In this document: positions 37,450 through 47,615 of the stretch, piece after piece
How the letters are laid out: every line of letters starts with the position of its first letter
Numbering within the stretch: position 1 is the first letter of the stretch
Origin: Guillardia theta CCMP2712
Taxonomy: Eukaryota > Cryptophyceae > Pyrenomonadales > Geminigeraceae
Assembly (NCBI RefSeq): GCF_000315625.1
Contig: NW_005434640.1
Coordinates: 132,270-196,269 of the forward strand
Length of the DNA: 64,000 bases
Direction: 5' to 3'
Program-made: the position numbers and the translations under genes
The notes under the pieces: generated by a model
What the model saw: only the letters and a program-made list of their open reading frames with translations
Database searches by the model: none
Told to the model about the DNA's origin: nothing

Positions 37450-39321
37450 CTATTGCAGCATCTCCTTGAGATCCTTCTCAGCATCCCCAGTCAGCTTCAA
37501 GTTGTAGTTGTCAACGAGAGCCTTGACGAGGTTGGGAGTGAGGAAGGCAGGAAGGTTGGGGCCGAGGTAGATGTTCTTCATGTTAAGATGGAGCATGGAG
37601 AGAAGCACGGCGACGGCTTTCTGCTCCAACCAGGAGATCGCAAAGTGCAGAGGCAGGTCGCTCATCTTGACGTTCAACTTGTCGGCAAGTCCGTTGGCGA
37701 TGACAACAGCGGAATAAGCGTCATTGCACTGCCCGATGTCGAGGAGGCGAGGGATTCCAGACTCTCCAAGATTTCCCAGCTCCTGATCGTTGAAGCGGAA
37801 CTTGCCGCATCCGAGAGTGAGGATGACAGAGGAGTCGGGGGACTGCTTGACAAGGTCCGTGAAGTAGGACCTTCCAGCCTCCCTGCCGTCGCATCCTCCG
37901 ACGAGGAACACATCCTTGAGCTGACCGCCCTTGATGGCTCCGAGCAGCGTGTCCGTGACTCCCTCGACCGTCTCGTACCCGAAGCCAACCGTCACCTTCT
38001 CAGCCGGGTGGGTTGAGACCTCGTCTCCCGTGGCCGGCTTTGCCTTGTTCACAGCGCAGTCGACGAGCTGAGAAAAGTCGTGTCCCTGCACGTGGGGGAT
38101 GCCATCCCAGCCGACAGGTCCAGCAGTGAAGATACGATCTCTGTAGGAGCGAGTGGGTGCCGTCAGGCAGTTGGACGTCATTAGGATGGCTCCAGGGAAG
38201 GCCTTGAAGTCTCCGTGCTGCTCCCACCAGGCTCCTCCCCAGTTTCCAGCGAGGTGCTTGTGCTTCCTCAGCTCAGGGTAGGAGTGGGCGGGGAGCATCT
38301 CTCCGTGGGTGTAGATGTTCACTCCCTTTCCTTCCGTCTGCTCCAAGAGGATCTTGAGATCCGCCAAGTCGTGACCCGAGACGAGGATGCAGGGGCCGGG
38401 CTTGAGCTTGCAGGAGACCTCGTGGGGGCTGGGAATTCCAAGAAGAGCTCTGTGAGAATCCGAGAGCATCTTCATCACGCTGACATTCAGGGCTCCGACC
38501 TCCAACGAGAGCGCAAGAAGGTCGTGCTTGGTAGGCTCCAGCATGGCAGCCATGATCTTGAGCAGCCCATCGATCACTTGGTTGGCCTCTTGGTCAGGGT
38601 ATGCATCAGGCGCCTGCTTCTTGACGGCCTCGGCATGGAACATGTAAGCGCAGGCTCCCTTGATTCCATAGGTGGCCAGCTCAATGAGACCGAAAGCGTC
38701 GGGGTCCAAGTTCTTCTGACGAGCGGCGTGCGAGTAGGTCTCCGCGACCTCGAGCCAGTGGTCGGGCTCGGACGCGAAGTCGTTGACGGACTTGCTCTCT
38801 CCCTTGGCAGCTGCAAGAAGGACCTGACCCTTGCGAATATAGTCCACCATCCTGCTGTCATCGAAGTTGACGTTGGTGAGCGTAGAGAACATGCTCTCAA
38901 GGAAGAAAGCGCGCATCTCCGGCGTCAATTTCCCGGCATTGGCCAACTGACCGATCTCCTTGTTGATCTCCACGATAAGGTCCTGCAACGCTGAAGTTCC
39001 CATTTGCTTGCCGCAAACTCCTGAGTTTGAAAAGCATCCCTTTCCATGCGCCGTCTGCGAGCACTGATAGCAAGCCATGTTCTCGGGGTAGTGCTCTGAC
39101 TGCAGCGTCTGCTGGTTCGCGATGGCCATGCTTCGTTGCCCCGAGCACATCTTGAGCCCTTTCAACGAGGATTTGGAGCAAGCAGCCATTGTTGGTGGCT
39201 GCAGCTTTGACATCGGGGCCAAAGAGCTTGTCGTTGACAAGTGCATAGGGTGCATGACCTTGGAGGTGGCGGCGAAGGCCATCGCGAGAGGACGCCGGAG
39301 CTTGCTACTGTATGACATCAT
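37450..39321 (-). CDS. hcp: Hybrid-cluster protein (hydroxylamine reductase type)
   Basis: HCPs carry an N-terminal Fe-S cluster and a hybrid Fe-S-O cluster, and reduce hydroxylamine and nitric oxide. This is a single-exon gene of 623 codons. The first 80 or so residues (MMSYSSKLRRPLAMAFAATS...) are a basic, Ser/Met-rich extension, likely an organelle targeting peptide. The cluster motif CYQCSQTAHGKGC...C follows, spaced Cx2Cx8Cx6C. Hybrid-cluster ligand positions are all present: FHAE, YTHGEMLPAHSYPE, SNCL, GGCDGR (the persulfide Cys), LGCGKFRFND, DIGQCNDAYSA and SWLEQKAVAVLLSML. Length fits the class of about 550 plus the leader. The stop is TAG 37450-37452, only about 60 nt from the 3' end of the EF-hand gene. 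It is probably of anaerobic-metabolism type, possibly acquired from bacteria long ago. Confidence 0.95.
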   Translation of the reverse strand: MMSYSSKLRRPLAMAFAATSKVMHPMHLSTTSSLAPMSKLQPPTMAACSKSSLKGLKMCSGQRSMAIANQQTLQSEHYPENMACYQCSQTAHGKGCFSNSGVCGKQMGTSALQDLIVEINKEIGQLANAGKLTPEMRAFFLESMFSTLTNVNFDDSRMVDYIRKGQVLLAAAKGESKSVNDFASEPDHWLEVAETYSHAARQKNLDPDAFGLIELATYGIKGACAYMFHAEAVKKQAPDAYPDQEANQVIDGLLKIMAAMLEPTKHDLLALSLEVGALNVSVMKMLSDSHRALLGIPSPHEVSCKLKPGPCILVSGHDLADLKILLEQTEGKGVNIYTHGEMLPAHSYPELRKHKHLAGNWGGAWWEQHGDFKAFPGAILMTSNCLTAPTRSYRDRIFTAGPVGWDGIPHVQGHDFSQLVDCAVNKAKPATGDEVSTHPAEKVTVGFGYETVEGVTDTLLGAIKGGQLKDVFLVGGCDGREAGRSYFTDLVKQSPDSSVILTLGCGKFRFNDQELGNLGESGIPRLLDIGQCNDAYSAVVIANGLADKLNVKMSDLPLHFAISWLEQKAVAVLLSMLHLNMKNIYLGPNLPAFLTPNLVKALVDNYNLKLTGDAEKDLKEMLQ

Positions 39322-40224
39322 CTTTTCGGTGCAAGGAACAAGAAAAAGGTGGTGATTGAGGATTCGAACACTAGCAAGCAGGAGAGAGGCAAGAACAGCA
39401 CAGGAAGAAGTGAGGGCGGCGGGAGGAGGCGGTTGCTGCGACGGGGAAGGGAGAGGGAAGCGTCTGGTTGTCGGGGGGAGTTAGGGTCTTAATAAGAGGA
39501 ATCAGAAGCCGAAAAAGCTCGATTTCATTAATACGCTGACTTACGTTTCAGCCCCCAAAATAGCTATTAACACATATAACACCTATGTAAAGGGGTATAG
39601 CAGCAAAAGGGTGGGTACTTAAACGGATAGATACCGGTAATCATTTACAGTCAAACGTTGATGATTGTTAGACTATTTGCAAATATAGAGGTTAATGAGC
39701 TGGACGTCAGCAAGTAAAAAGTTCATCGTTTGGAATCCAAGGATATTACGACCACTCCCTCTGAAGGGTTTAAATTGAGCTATTTCTGAAACTATATGCA
39801 AAGATTCGAATAATCTGTTGTGAAAACAGCTTAATTTGGTACATTCTGTCGAAAAAGGGAACCCCCCTGTGGTATTGGCTTCCTCGAAGGCCACGACTTG
39901 GAAATTAAGGTTTTCGCGCCCCTTGCATTGTGAACCACACAAAAACTATTTTGACCAGCTCAAATCGAATCGCTTCAGCAAGAATCATGTGTGAATCTCT
40001 GTTACTTGACTGCCGCTTCCTGTAGCCGACGCGATTTCGGCTGTCAGCCTGACAAACGTAGGGGGCGTAAAGTCGAGTACCCGTGAAACCACCAGATATG
40101 ACAGGCTGGGTGGTCGCTCGGAGGATCTAACCCGCCTCAGATCGAATGCAAAAATTGACTATAGGGGTTTATACAGAAACATTTCACTACATGCGTTTAG
40201 CGCCTAGTAGTTGCCAGGTGCAGG
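39322..40224. other. Intergenic region upstream of HCP with ACCCGCCTCAGATC motif
   Basis: No gene is supported. It includes the HCP promoter side (39322-39500), an AT-rich middle with GGGGTATAG, and ACCCGCCTCAGATC at 40130-40143. A GACAGGCTGGGTGGTCGC stretch near 40100 resembles the complement of the 32-nt repeat at 43302. Confidence 0.45.
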
Positions 40225-43200
40225 TTATGGCAGGAGGTAGGAGATGGCGAGGGGTCGCGGACGAGGACGAGGCTTAACAAGTGAGAGACGTCCTACCCGC
40301 TCGGCCTGCTGCTCAGAATGTATGCACAAAGCCCTCCTGAGGTGATCCTGACGGAGATAGGAGCTTCTTTCCGTCCTTGCAAGGTGGACAGCAACGCGAG
40401 TAACTTGCTTCACCTGCTCACGATTCATGAGCCCTCGTCTGCTGTGTTCTATCACGAGGCCAAGGCAGACTCACCTGACGAGGCTTCATGGGCTCGCCCG
40501 ACAGCTGAACCAAGTCGATGCCGTCCTCCAGCATGATGCCAATGGCCTTCATTTGCTCCAACGTATCGCAGAGCTCTCGCGCCCACATGGCACTCAGCTC
40601 ATCGCCCTCGAGCTCCTGCCGCTCGCACCGTAAAGGCGAATGAGGGGAAAGTGCTGAAACAACTCACGGTGATCTCTAGAGTCAGGGTTGAACACTCGTG
40701 TAAGCAAGAAGACAACTGCGACATCTGTGTCGTGGTCATGAACACAAGCCCCTGCATTCTCCAATGGTCAACGACACTATTGGAAACAAGAGTTTGCAAG
40801 AGTTGAGCTGAACTCACGTCATAAGACCGGATGATCTCTGCGAAGATGTAGTCCAGGCTGCCTGACATGGAAGACAGGCACTCCACATGCTCGCAGAACA
40901 CCATCGCCCTCCATCTCGTAGCGAGGCTTAGAGCAGAGAGCAAGCTTTCTCGGAACTGTGAAGAGAGTTGTTAGACAAGCGAGGGGTCGTCTTTCAAAGT
41001 CTATCACAGTCTCAAGCTCCAGGCACAGCTGACTGATGGAAATCCTCAGCACTGGCAGCTTCAGCTCGTCTCCGACTGAATGAGGTAAGTCAGAGAGGGA
41101 GATGTTCTTGGTCAACGTGCGAAGTACTCGCTCCTACGATGAATCGTTTCCCAACTCCATGACTTCCATGTAGCATGACAACCGTTGCCCCTCCCCCAAC
41201 TTGCAGTGCGTGTCCTTCAACAGCAGCGAGCAACATGATCCTGACCAGCAAGTCAACGGTTCCTTCAAAATATGTAGATAATGAAGGCTTACTTCTTTTT
41301 CTGACTCATGAGCACATCATGGAAAGCATGATTGTTGTACAGCACTGGGGAGACACGATCGATGAGCACATGACCCCATCGTCGTTGGGAGAGAGAGTAG
41401 CCAGCAACGACTGGGATTGCACACGAGCGGAGCTCATGCATGGCTCTTTTCTCCATTGGCGACCTCGGCCAGGATGATGGGAGAACGCGCACTTTTGCTA
41501 CCGCGACCCTGTCGTCGTTGATGCAGAAATGATGGAGTAGCTGGAAGAGAAGGTTCTCAAAGTAGTATCCCAAGGAGCCCTCGCTTTCCTCCCTCGTTTG
41601 TTGACCTGCATGCTTCGAGGATGTAGCACCCTCCAAGTACTTGAGGCTCTCTTGAGAGTCTAGCACAATTCTGCCGTGCGGGGAAGACGAAGGAGCCTCC
41701 GATCCCCACGGCAAGAAAGCGGAACGAGGATACTCGAACGCATGACACCCCTGATGGTATGCCTGCAGCGCTTCGAATCGATCTGCCATCCTTCTCTGCA
41801 AAAGTACAGCAATGATGAGAGGGTCACCTGTAGCATGACAGCGTTTACCTCAGTCGCTTCGTCTGTCAAAGGGACTAACGGAAAGTCGTGCTCTACAAAT
41901 CCGCTGAATCCAGAAACGCGAAATGAGACGACCAGGGCCCACAGCCTGTCTGCACGCACAGCAAGGAATTGACAGTCAAGGTAAAACTCTCCCTGCGATG
42001 AAGCATCCTTGGGTCCATCGCGCATTCCTGCTCCCACTATCATACACCCGATGGGATCTCCCTGAGCTCTCTCTTTCATCTCGGAGCTCCGGGGATGATC
42101 TCGTCCTCTAAGGATCAACTTCATGCCTGGTCGAAAGGTTCTGTAGAGCTGTGCGGAGACATCTGTCTGTGAACAGAAGGAAGTCAAATCGCAGTTTAGA
42201 TGCATCGTACACCAACCGGCATGCCTTGCCCTCCCATCACTCTTGGAATTGACATCTGCCCACGTATTAGAGTGAGTGAGTGAGTGAGGTATTGCAAGAT
42301 GCAAAACTCAAAACAGACTCACCTCGTTATCTTGGCTATGGAACTTGGAGGTGATATCAGGTTCTACACCCTCACCATCCACTGGCATGTCTTTCTTTGA
42401 TCCCAGAGCGTCAAAACCTGACATACCGAGCATCAAGATCTCAGACCGATGATCAGCAGCAAGTTTCAGCTGCATGGTGTGGGAGTCAAAAGTCTCAAAC
42501 TCCCTTCCATCAAGGCAGCGTCTCACACAGACGTCTCCTTCGAGATCAAAGAACACTTGAGTCTTCCCTTCTCCCCTCGCAACCTCTTGCGCACAGCACT
42601 CTACCACCCAGATTGTCAAACGATTCGTCCGGACGAGAAACGCGCAAGCCCTCGTGGACGGGAGCAGCACAATAACACTGCAGATTAGAAGAGGTCTCAA
42701 CGCCGCGTCAACTTCAGGGGGGAGAACATCGTTCCTCTCTATCCTGCATGAGCGCTGGTGACTGTGTGCAGTGCTGCCCCCATCTTCGACCCTCTCCAAC
42801 ATGTTTGCACACTCCCTCAGCCACGCGACTAGAACCTGCACCCATCGATTGTTGACATCTCGATCATGTAGCTCCCGTTGGCAATCATGATCGAGGTGGC
42901 GAGAGCAGTCTTCAACTTCGCTGTGATACCCTGAGCCATTCACCGCCAGAGCGCGTCCAAACAACACGATCGAGGGCAAGATGTGAATCAAGTTGGAATC
43001 GTCATGCTCAATCCTGGGATAGGTTGAACCGGGGAGCTCCCCGCCATCCCCTGCGATGTGACCTCGTCCTCGTAAAACAACCACCTCTTTAAAACCGTCC
43101 TGGGGTCCCGTTCGCAATTTCCTGCCCATCGCATTCTCGCCATTGTCAAGAGGCGCACAGATGCAGTTGGGCTCTTGTACTTGCTCCTCTCGTGAGTTCC

Positions 43201-43297
43201 CTGTTATCCACCTCGAGCAGGCAACTCTCCCCTCCCGCAACTCCTCTGCTCCCTCATTCGGACAGTGCCCTGGGAGGAACAGGCAGCATTGCGACAT
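40225..43297 (-). CDS. AAA+ ATPase-like protein with degenerate motifs
   Basis: AAA+ proteins use Walker A/B motifs to couple ATP hydrolysis to remodelling. The first exon (43297 to about 42330) encodes about 325 residues of no recognised fold. Exons near 42150-41810 give a beta-rich region (LILRGRDHP, DPIGCMIVGAG, LWALVVSFRVSGFSGFVEHD). Near 41330 is WGHVLIDRVSPVLYNNHAFH. A Walker A-like VVMLHGSHGVGKRF (about 41215) is followed by ELKLPVLRISISQLC and a Walker B-like WRAMVFCEHVE (about 40900), where DE is replaced by EH. Then come GLVFMTTTQMSQL (sensor-like) and an AAA lid-like NREQVKQVTRVAVHLARTER. It ends AISYLLP-stop at 40225-40227. Order and spacing fit an AAA module, but GKR replaces GK[ST] and the Walker B acidic pair is lost. 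It may bind but not hydrolyse ATP. The subfamily is not recognised. Confidence 0.6.
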
Positions 43298-43301
43298 CCC
43301 G

Positions 43302-43365
43302 GCCTGTCAGAGGTCGCCATTCATGTCGTCCCAGCCTGTCAGAGGTCGCCATTGATGTCAGGACC
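43302..43365. repeat. 32-nt tandem duplication
   Basis: GCCTGTCAGAGGTCGCCATT occurs at 43302 and again at 43334, each followed by a related ATGTC. It begins five nt upstream of the AAA+-like ATG. Confidence 0.85.
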
Positions 43366-43419
43366 GGTCTCTTGCTTCCTCCTCGCCGGCATGACTGGGG
43401 AATCTCTCCTGCCCTTGGC

Positions 43420-43506
43420 AACCCGCCTCAGATCAAAAAGATTTTAGAGGCAGCAAATGGTATCTTTCTGAAATTCTCTTCTGCCTTGAAACTTCTGAGG
43501 CGGGTT
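43420..43506. repeat. 13-bp perfect inverted repeat flanking a 61-nt spacer
   Basis: AACCCGCCTCAGA at 43420-43432 is the exact reverse complement of TCTGAGGCGGGTT at 43494-43506. The left arm belongs to the 14-mer also found at 8561 and 40130. It could be a paired binding site or the termini of a tiny MITE-like element. Confidence 0.75.
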
Positions 43507-43789
43507 CGAAAGATTATTTTTTCCGAACCGCCGTAGGTTCCTTGGGTTACCGGTACCCTGCTGATCTATCAAGGGGGCAAGGGATAGTCTGATATTCCCC
43601 CGATGGTCATTCTGAACCATGATGTCGCGAGGGGAGAACAGCATGCCGTCAGCAGCTCCGCTGAAGCCAACGGGATGTATCGCAACATGTCTCGGGAGTC
43701 GATCAAGTCAGTCGTGAGTCAGTCGAGTCAGTGAGGGGCAGTGAGGAGGGCAGGCGTTCGATTAGACTCATCGCAGTGTGACGAGTGCC

Positions 43790-45133
43790 ATGTTGAAGCT
43801 CAGGCGGGGATTGGAGTTTCTTGCCATAATCTTTTCCTTCGCCGCCTTGCAGATGACAAGTTTGACTTTTATTAGCATCCAGATCTCGACAGAGGAAGGT
43901 GCACCGGTTAGAATCCAACGGCGGACAGTGCTTCCCAAGGCAGGGATTTGGCGTAAACGACCAACCACGATGCACCAACCACCAACCACGATGCACCAAC
44001 CAGTGGATCGATTTCTTCACTGCTCACGAAGATACTTCAATGCATGCGAGATGAATGGAACAACCTATGTTTGTACATCGTTCCCACATGCCCTGCTCCA
44101 TTCTTCGAAGTCTCCCAGTCCTCACCCACTTTGCCTGCCTGGTTGGTATGCATGGTGGAGCTGTGATGGAGGAAGATTTATGTGTCAGTGCGATGACGAA
44201 CGACGCGATCTTTCTCAACCTGCTCCTGCAAGACAAAACCGAAGCCATGCCGGCAACTCCACGTCTTCCTCAGACATTTCTGATCGAGCATGGCTCATTC
44301 CTTGTAAGAATATCAGCTTGCGACACTGGCACAATCCGTTCCGGGTAGGAGACAAAAAGTTCCGATCGATATGGAAGAGAAGTCTATGGAGGAAATCAGA
44401 AAAACTCAAGGTGGTGGTGGTTCAAACCAGCGGGTCAGGCCTGTACACGCCTTTGCTAGAGGCGTCTGCAAGCATCAACAGGAGGTATGCAGCGTTGCGA
44501 GGTTTCGACTACCTATCCGTGGTTGGTACGATCTCATCAGCAATTGACCCTTTGCTTTCCAACCATTCATTATCAGCCTTCAACAAGGTCTTCCTCCTGA
44601 ACGCCCTGGTGCTGGACGGGAGGTACGACGTGGCGTTCTACCTTGACGCAGACGCCTTGGTATTCAACTTCTCCTTCTCTCCCCTGCAGGCCTTGAACTC
44701 GAGCCAGCTGTTCGCCGTCTGTCGGGGATCGTCAGATGAGGAAGATACGTGGGATGTCAACGACGGGGTGATGATCTGGAACTTGAAGCATGCCCGGGCA
44801 CGGGAGTTCAGTCAGGCATGGCTGGATAAATCTGTAATTGCCATGCTAGCGGGCAGGAACAGTGACCAGTATGAACTACAGCGATTACTGGAAAGTTCAG
44901 ACCGAGAAGAGAGGGCAAGGCTGTACAGAGTTTATGTGTCACAAGATTTAGCTTTCATGAACTACGATGGTCCCAACGTGAAGCACTTCCTGCGGTCAAA
45001 CTACACTGACTGGACGGGCTCGGAGGTGTCGGCCAGGCTGACGATGATGAAGCAAGTGATTGATGATGGAGGGCTGCGCGACAATCTGGAGGATTTCAAC
45101 GGCCTCATGAGACTGTTTCACGTGCTGAGGTGA
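43790..45133 (+). CDS. Type II membrane glycosyltransferase (GT-A, DxD)
   Basis: Golgi glycosyltransferases of this type transfer sugar from a nucleotide donor in the lumen. ATG 43790 starts a short basic segment (MLKLRRGLE) and a hydrophobic anchor (FLAIIFSFAALQMTSLTFI). A Pro/Cys/His-rich stem follows, then a catalytic region. That region has KLKVVVVQTSGSGLYTPLLE, NRRYAALRGFDYL, FNKVFLLNALVLDGRYDVAF and YLDADALVFNF, which contains the DxD metal-binding motif (DAD). A later DVNDGVMIWNLKHA resembles the acceptor-side DG.. motif of GT34/GMA12-like enzymes. There are several NxS/T sites. It is a single exon of 447 codons, with no C-terminal retention signal. The specific sugar cannot be told. 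Confidence 0.8.
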   Translation: MLKLRRGLEFLAIIFSFAALQMTSLTFISIQISTEEGAPVRIQRRTVLPKAGIWRKRPTTMHQPPTTMHQPVDRFLHCSRRYFNACEMNGTTYVCTSFPHALLHSSKSPSPHPLCLPGWYAWWSCDGGRFMCQCDDERRDLSQPAPARQNRSHAGNSTSSSDISDRAWLIPCKNISLRHWHNPFRVGDKKFRSIWKRSLWRKSEKLKVVVVQTSGSGLYTPLLEASASINRRYAALRGFDYLSVVGTISSAIDPLLSNHSLSAFNKVFLLNALVLDGRYDVAFYLDADALVFNFSFSPLQALNSSQLFAVCRGSSDEEDTWDVNDGVMIWNLKHARAREFSQAWLDKSVIAMLAGRNSDQYELQRLLESSDREERARLYRVYVSQDLAFMNYDGPNVKHFLRSNYTDWTGSEVSARLTMMKQVIDDGGLRDNLEDFNGLMRLFHVLR

Positions 45134-45377
45134 AACTTCCATCATCTCCTCCTTTCAAGTGCTACAAGCCTCAGGCAATGTCTTCCTTGACATCTTGGAG
45201 CTTCCACGGGACCAGGTTCTGACAAACATGGAATACCTGGAAGGGTTCACAATGAGCCAGTCGGACAAACAGCAGGGCGTTCTCACATGTGCCAAGAACT
45301 CTTTCAGAGCACTCTTTGCATCCCCGACAGGCTTCTTCTTCCTTGCGATCCGAAGCATCTGGCAGGTGACATTCAGC
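45134..45377. other. Short intergenic between convergent genes
   Basis: This 244-nt gap between the glycosyltransferase stop and the next minus-strand stop holds both 3' UTRs. No gene is supported. Confidence 0.5.
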
Positions 45378-46897
45378 TCAAAGCGTCAATTGCGCATGCT
45401 CGAGTTCTTGGCTCGGGGCAAGCGATGCCCTCACCATTTCGAGGAACTCGTCGAATGTCATCTCACTGTTCTGGTTGTTGGGATGCTCCTGAGGGAGAAG
45501 ATCGCTGTGGCTGTATCAGCTTCACGAGAGAACGATTTTCACTGTTACCTGTCGCACGTGACCTGACAATACGTGGCCACACATTTCTTGTAGCTGAACA
45601 AGGAATCGAACACCTCCATCTTCTCCAGCGCGTAGTAGACATGGTTCAACGACATCGTCAGGTCCATCGGCCCGATCACGTTCCTCTTGATCTTGTTGTG
45701 AGGATAGGTCGAAACAAAGTAGTCAAAGATCTTCCTCAAGTTAGTGTGAATGTTTTGTCGGTAAAGAAGTCCCCTTATGGGCTCGCTTCTGAATTCCAGG
45801 AATGCCTTCTCCGTCTGCTTTCGCATTCCAAAGGGTTTGAGAAAATCCTTCAGGAGATTTTCAAATCTACTGCTCACAGTTCCATTCAACTTCAGAGCAG
45901 CAGCTCTAATGATGGCCTCCATGAAATCATAGAAAGTCATGACGTGCTCGGGGTCGTGCGGGTCCTCCGTGCTGACGTCATAAGTTGCATCCTTGTTCAG
46001 AACCGACATCCTCTGATTCCCTTGGATCCAGATCCTATCAAACACGGCCACAGGCATCTTCGTCCTCGCATTCCCCACCGCTATCTTGCACTCCTTGAGG
46101 AGCCTCCAGAACCCTTTGAGCTTCAACTTCTGTTTGCCGGCCTTTGCGTCATGCCCGTCGAACTCCACCTCCATCAGATTGTTGTGCTCCGCGCTCACCG
46201 TCTCGTTGAGATCGTCTGCGTAGTACTTGTAGATCAGGTTGAAGAAGGGAAGGTTCTGGTAGATGACCCGCCTCAACTCCATCTTCTCGGCCTCAGGGTC
46301 TGCTTCAGCGTCTGTCAGGTCACTCAGGAACCCGGGGTTGTCTATCAGCTGCTCAAACACCGGGCCCAGCCGGTACCATGGCGGCTTCTCGGTGGCCTTC
46401 ACCTTCCTCTCCACCTGCCTCTGCTGGGGTTTGAACACCAGACCTTCATCCCACTTGTTGGTTTTGGGCCTTTCGACATGGCGATTCCTGTTTGATCTCA
46501 GCATGTCGACGTTGGTCTGGAAGCCATGCTCCATCGAAGTGTCTGCGCTGTTGTGGCTCAGCCCAAGGAGGAAGAAGCGCGCAGCCTCGGCCCAATCTTG
46601 CCTTGACTCGCACTCAGCAGCGCTGACAAACACGGCAGATGCCGAGGCCGGGTTGTCCTTGAGCGCTTCCTCTGCGAGCTCTCGAGCTTCTTGCGGCTGC
46701 TCTGTCCTCGTGAGATGAAAGGCCTTGGACAGCTTCTCGTCGTCCGACTCATCATCCTGTAGGTCTTGCAGGTATCCGTCCAGATTCCTTGTGTCCACAT
46801 GGTGGTTTACGAAGCCCCTTCTGGCCCTCTCGGCAGCAGCTAGCCTCCATTGCGGAGGGTTCTTGCTCTTTGCACGAGATGTTGGCGAGGCGTTCAT
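45378..46897 (-). CDS. Helical repeat protein of unknown function
   Basis: ATG 46897 begins MNASPTSRAKSKNPPQWRLA. Residues about 55-130 resemble two or three TPR-like helix pairs (ARELAEEALKDNPASASAVF, then CESRQDWAEAARFFLLGLS). The middle contains FFNLIYKYYADDLN, LKGFWRLLKECKIAV and FDRIWIQGNQRMSVLN. A helix-rich segment, HVMTFYDFMEAIIRAAAL, is echoed near the C-terminus by NSEMTFDEFLEMVRASL. One intron near 45480-45550 joins VTCD to SHSDLLPQEHPNN in phase, and the stop is TGA 45378-45380. There is no signal peptide or membrane helix. The pattern recalls axonemal or ciliary proteins, but I do not recognise the family. Confidence 0.65.
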
Positions 46898-47035
46898 GTT
46901 GAGCGAGTACAGTAAAGGGATCTAGCTTATAAGGAGAAACAGCAGCACGCAGATTCCCGAAGGTTCGACTTGTAGCAAGATCCTGGACTGAATGACCTCA
47001 TGTATCGTTCATGTCTTCTCATCTGACACGTGGTG
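46898..47035. other. Upstream region of the helical repeat gene
   Basis: No motif stands out in this 138-nt stretch, which is probably its 5' UTR and promoter. Confidence 0.4.
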
Positions 47036-47176
47036 TCTCCTCTCCTCTCCTCTCCTCTCCTCTCCTCTCCTCTCCTCTCCTCTCCTCTCCTCTCCTCTCC
47101 TCTCCTCTCCTCTCCTCTCCTCTCCTCTCCTCTCCTCTCCTCTCCTCTCCTCTCCTCTCCTCTCCTCTCCTCTCCT
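47036..47176. repeat. (CTCCT)28 pentanucleotide minisatellite
   Basis: About 28 near-perfect CTCCT copies on the plus strand, a pure polypyrimidine tract. Such mirror-symmetric tracts can form triplex DNA. Confidence 0.95.
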
Positions 47177-47615
47177 CCATCCCCACGGCATGTTCCCTTC
47201 TATCTCCCCTCCTCGTTCCATCGGTTCAACTCCATGGAACAAATCTGTCATCATCCGTTTATGCCCTCATCCCCACATGCACGCGAAGATGATATTGTAA
47301 CGGTAAAATAACGGTGAAGGGTCCATGGTGAATGCCGCCTGACCTGAAGCTCGAATTCGCTACCTCGCTGCCTCGCTCCGTTCCCCTCCCCTCCTCCCCC
47401 CTCCTCCTCTCCCACTGCATCCCCCCTCCCCTCGGCTTCAGATAAGGACAGTCCGACGCTGAATCGCCTCCTCCTCGTGCCGCACGTCCTAGTGCACCGT
47501 AGCAACGTTCAATTTTTTTAACGGTCTGATTCCCTCAGACCTTGTCATCGGCATTGGACAGACGGATTTTAGCAGCTGTCAGTAATTGGAGCTGCTGAAT
47601 CGTTTGCATCCTAGG
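47177..47615. other. Intergenic region, C-rich
   Basis: C-rich stretches at 47380-47440 (CCCCTCCTCCCC). No gene is supported. It probably holds the promoter of the next plus-strand gene. Confidence 0.4.

Larger units (their letters stand above)
43298..43789. promoter_or_regulatory. Divergent promoter region with tandem and inverted repeats
   Basis: It lies between start codons of the AAA+-like gene (minus) and the glycosyltransferase gene (plus). It holds a 32-nt tandem duplication (43302-43365) and a 13-bp inverted repeat (43420-43506). Both sit close to the AAA+-like start. Confidence 0.5.

Noticed and set aside
42308..42704. Plus-strand frames opposite the first AAA+-like exon
   Set aside because: These are antisense shadows of a long minus-strand frame that joins in phase to later exons.
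47009..47311. Open frames of about 80-100 codons in all phases over the CTCCT array
   Set aside because: A five-nt repeat without stops is open in every frame, and the products are pure Ser/Pro/Leu or Arg/Gly/Glu repeats.
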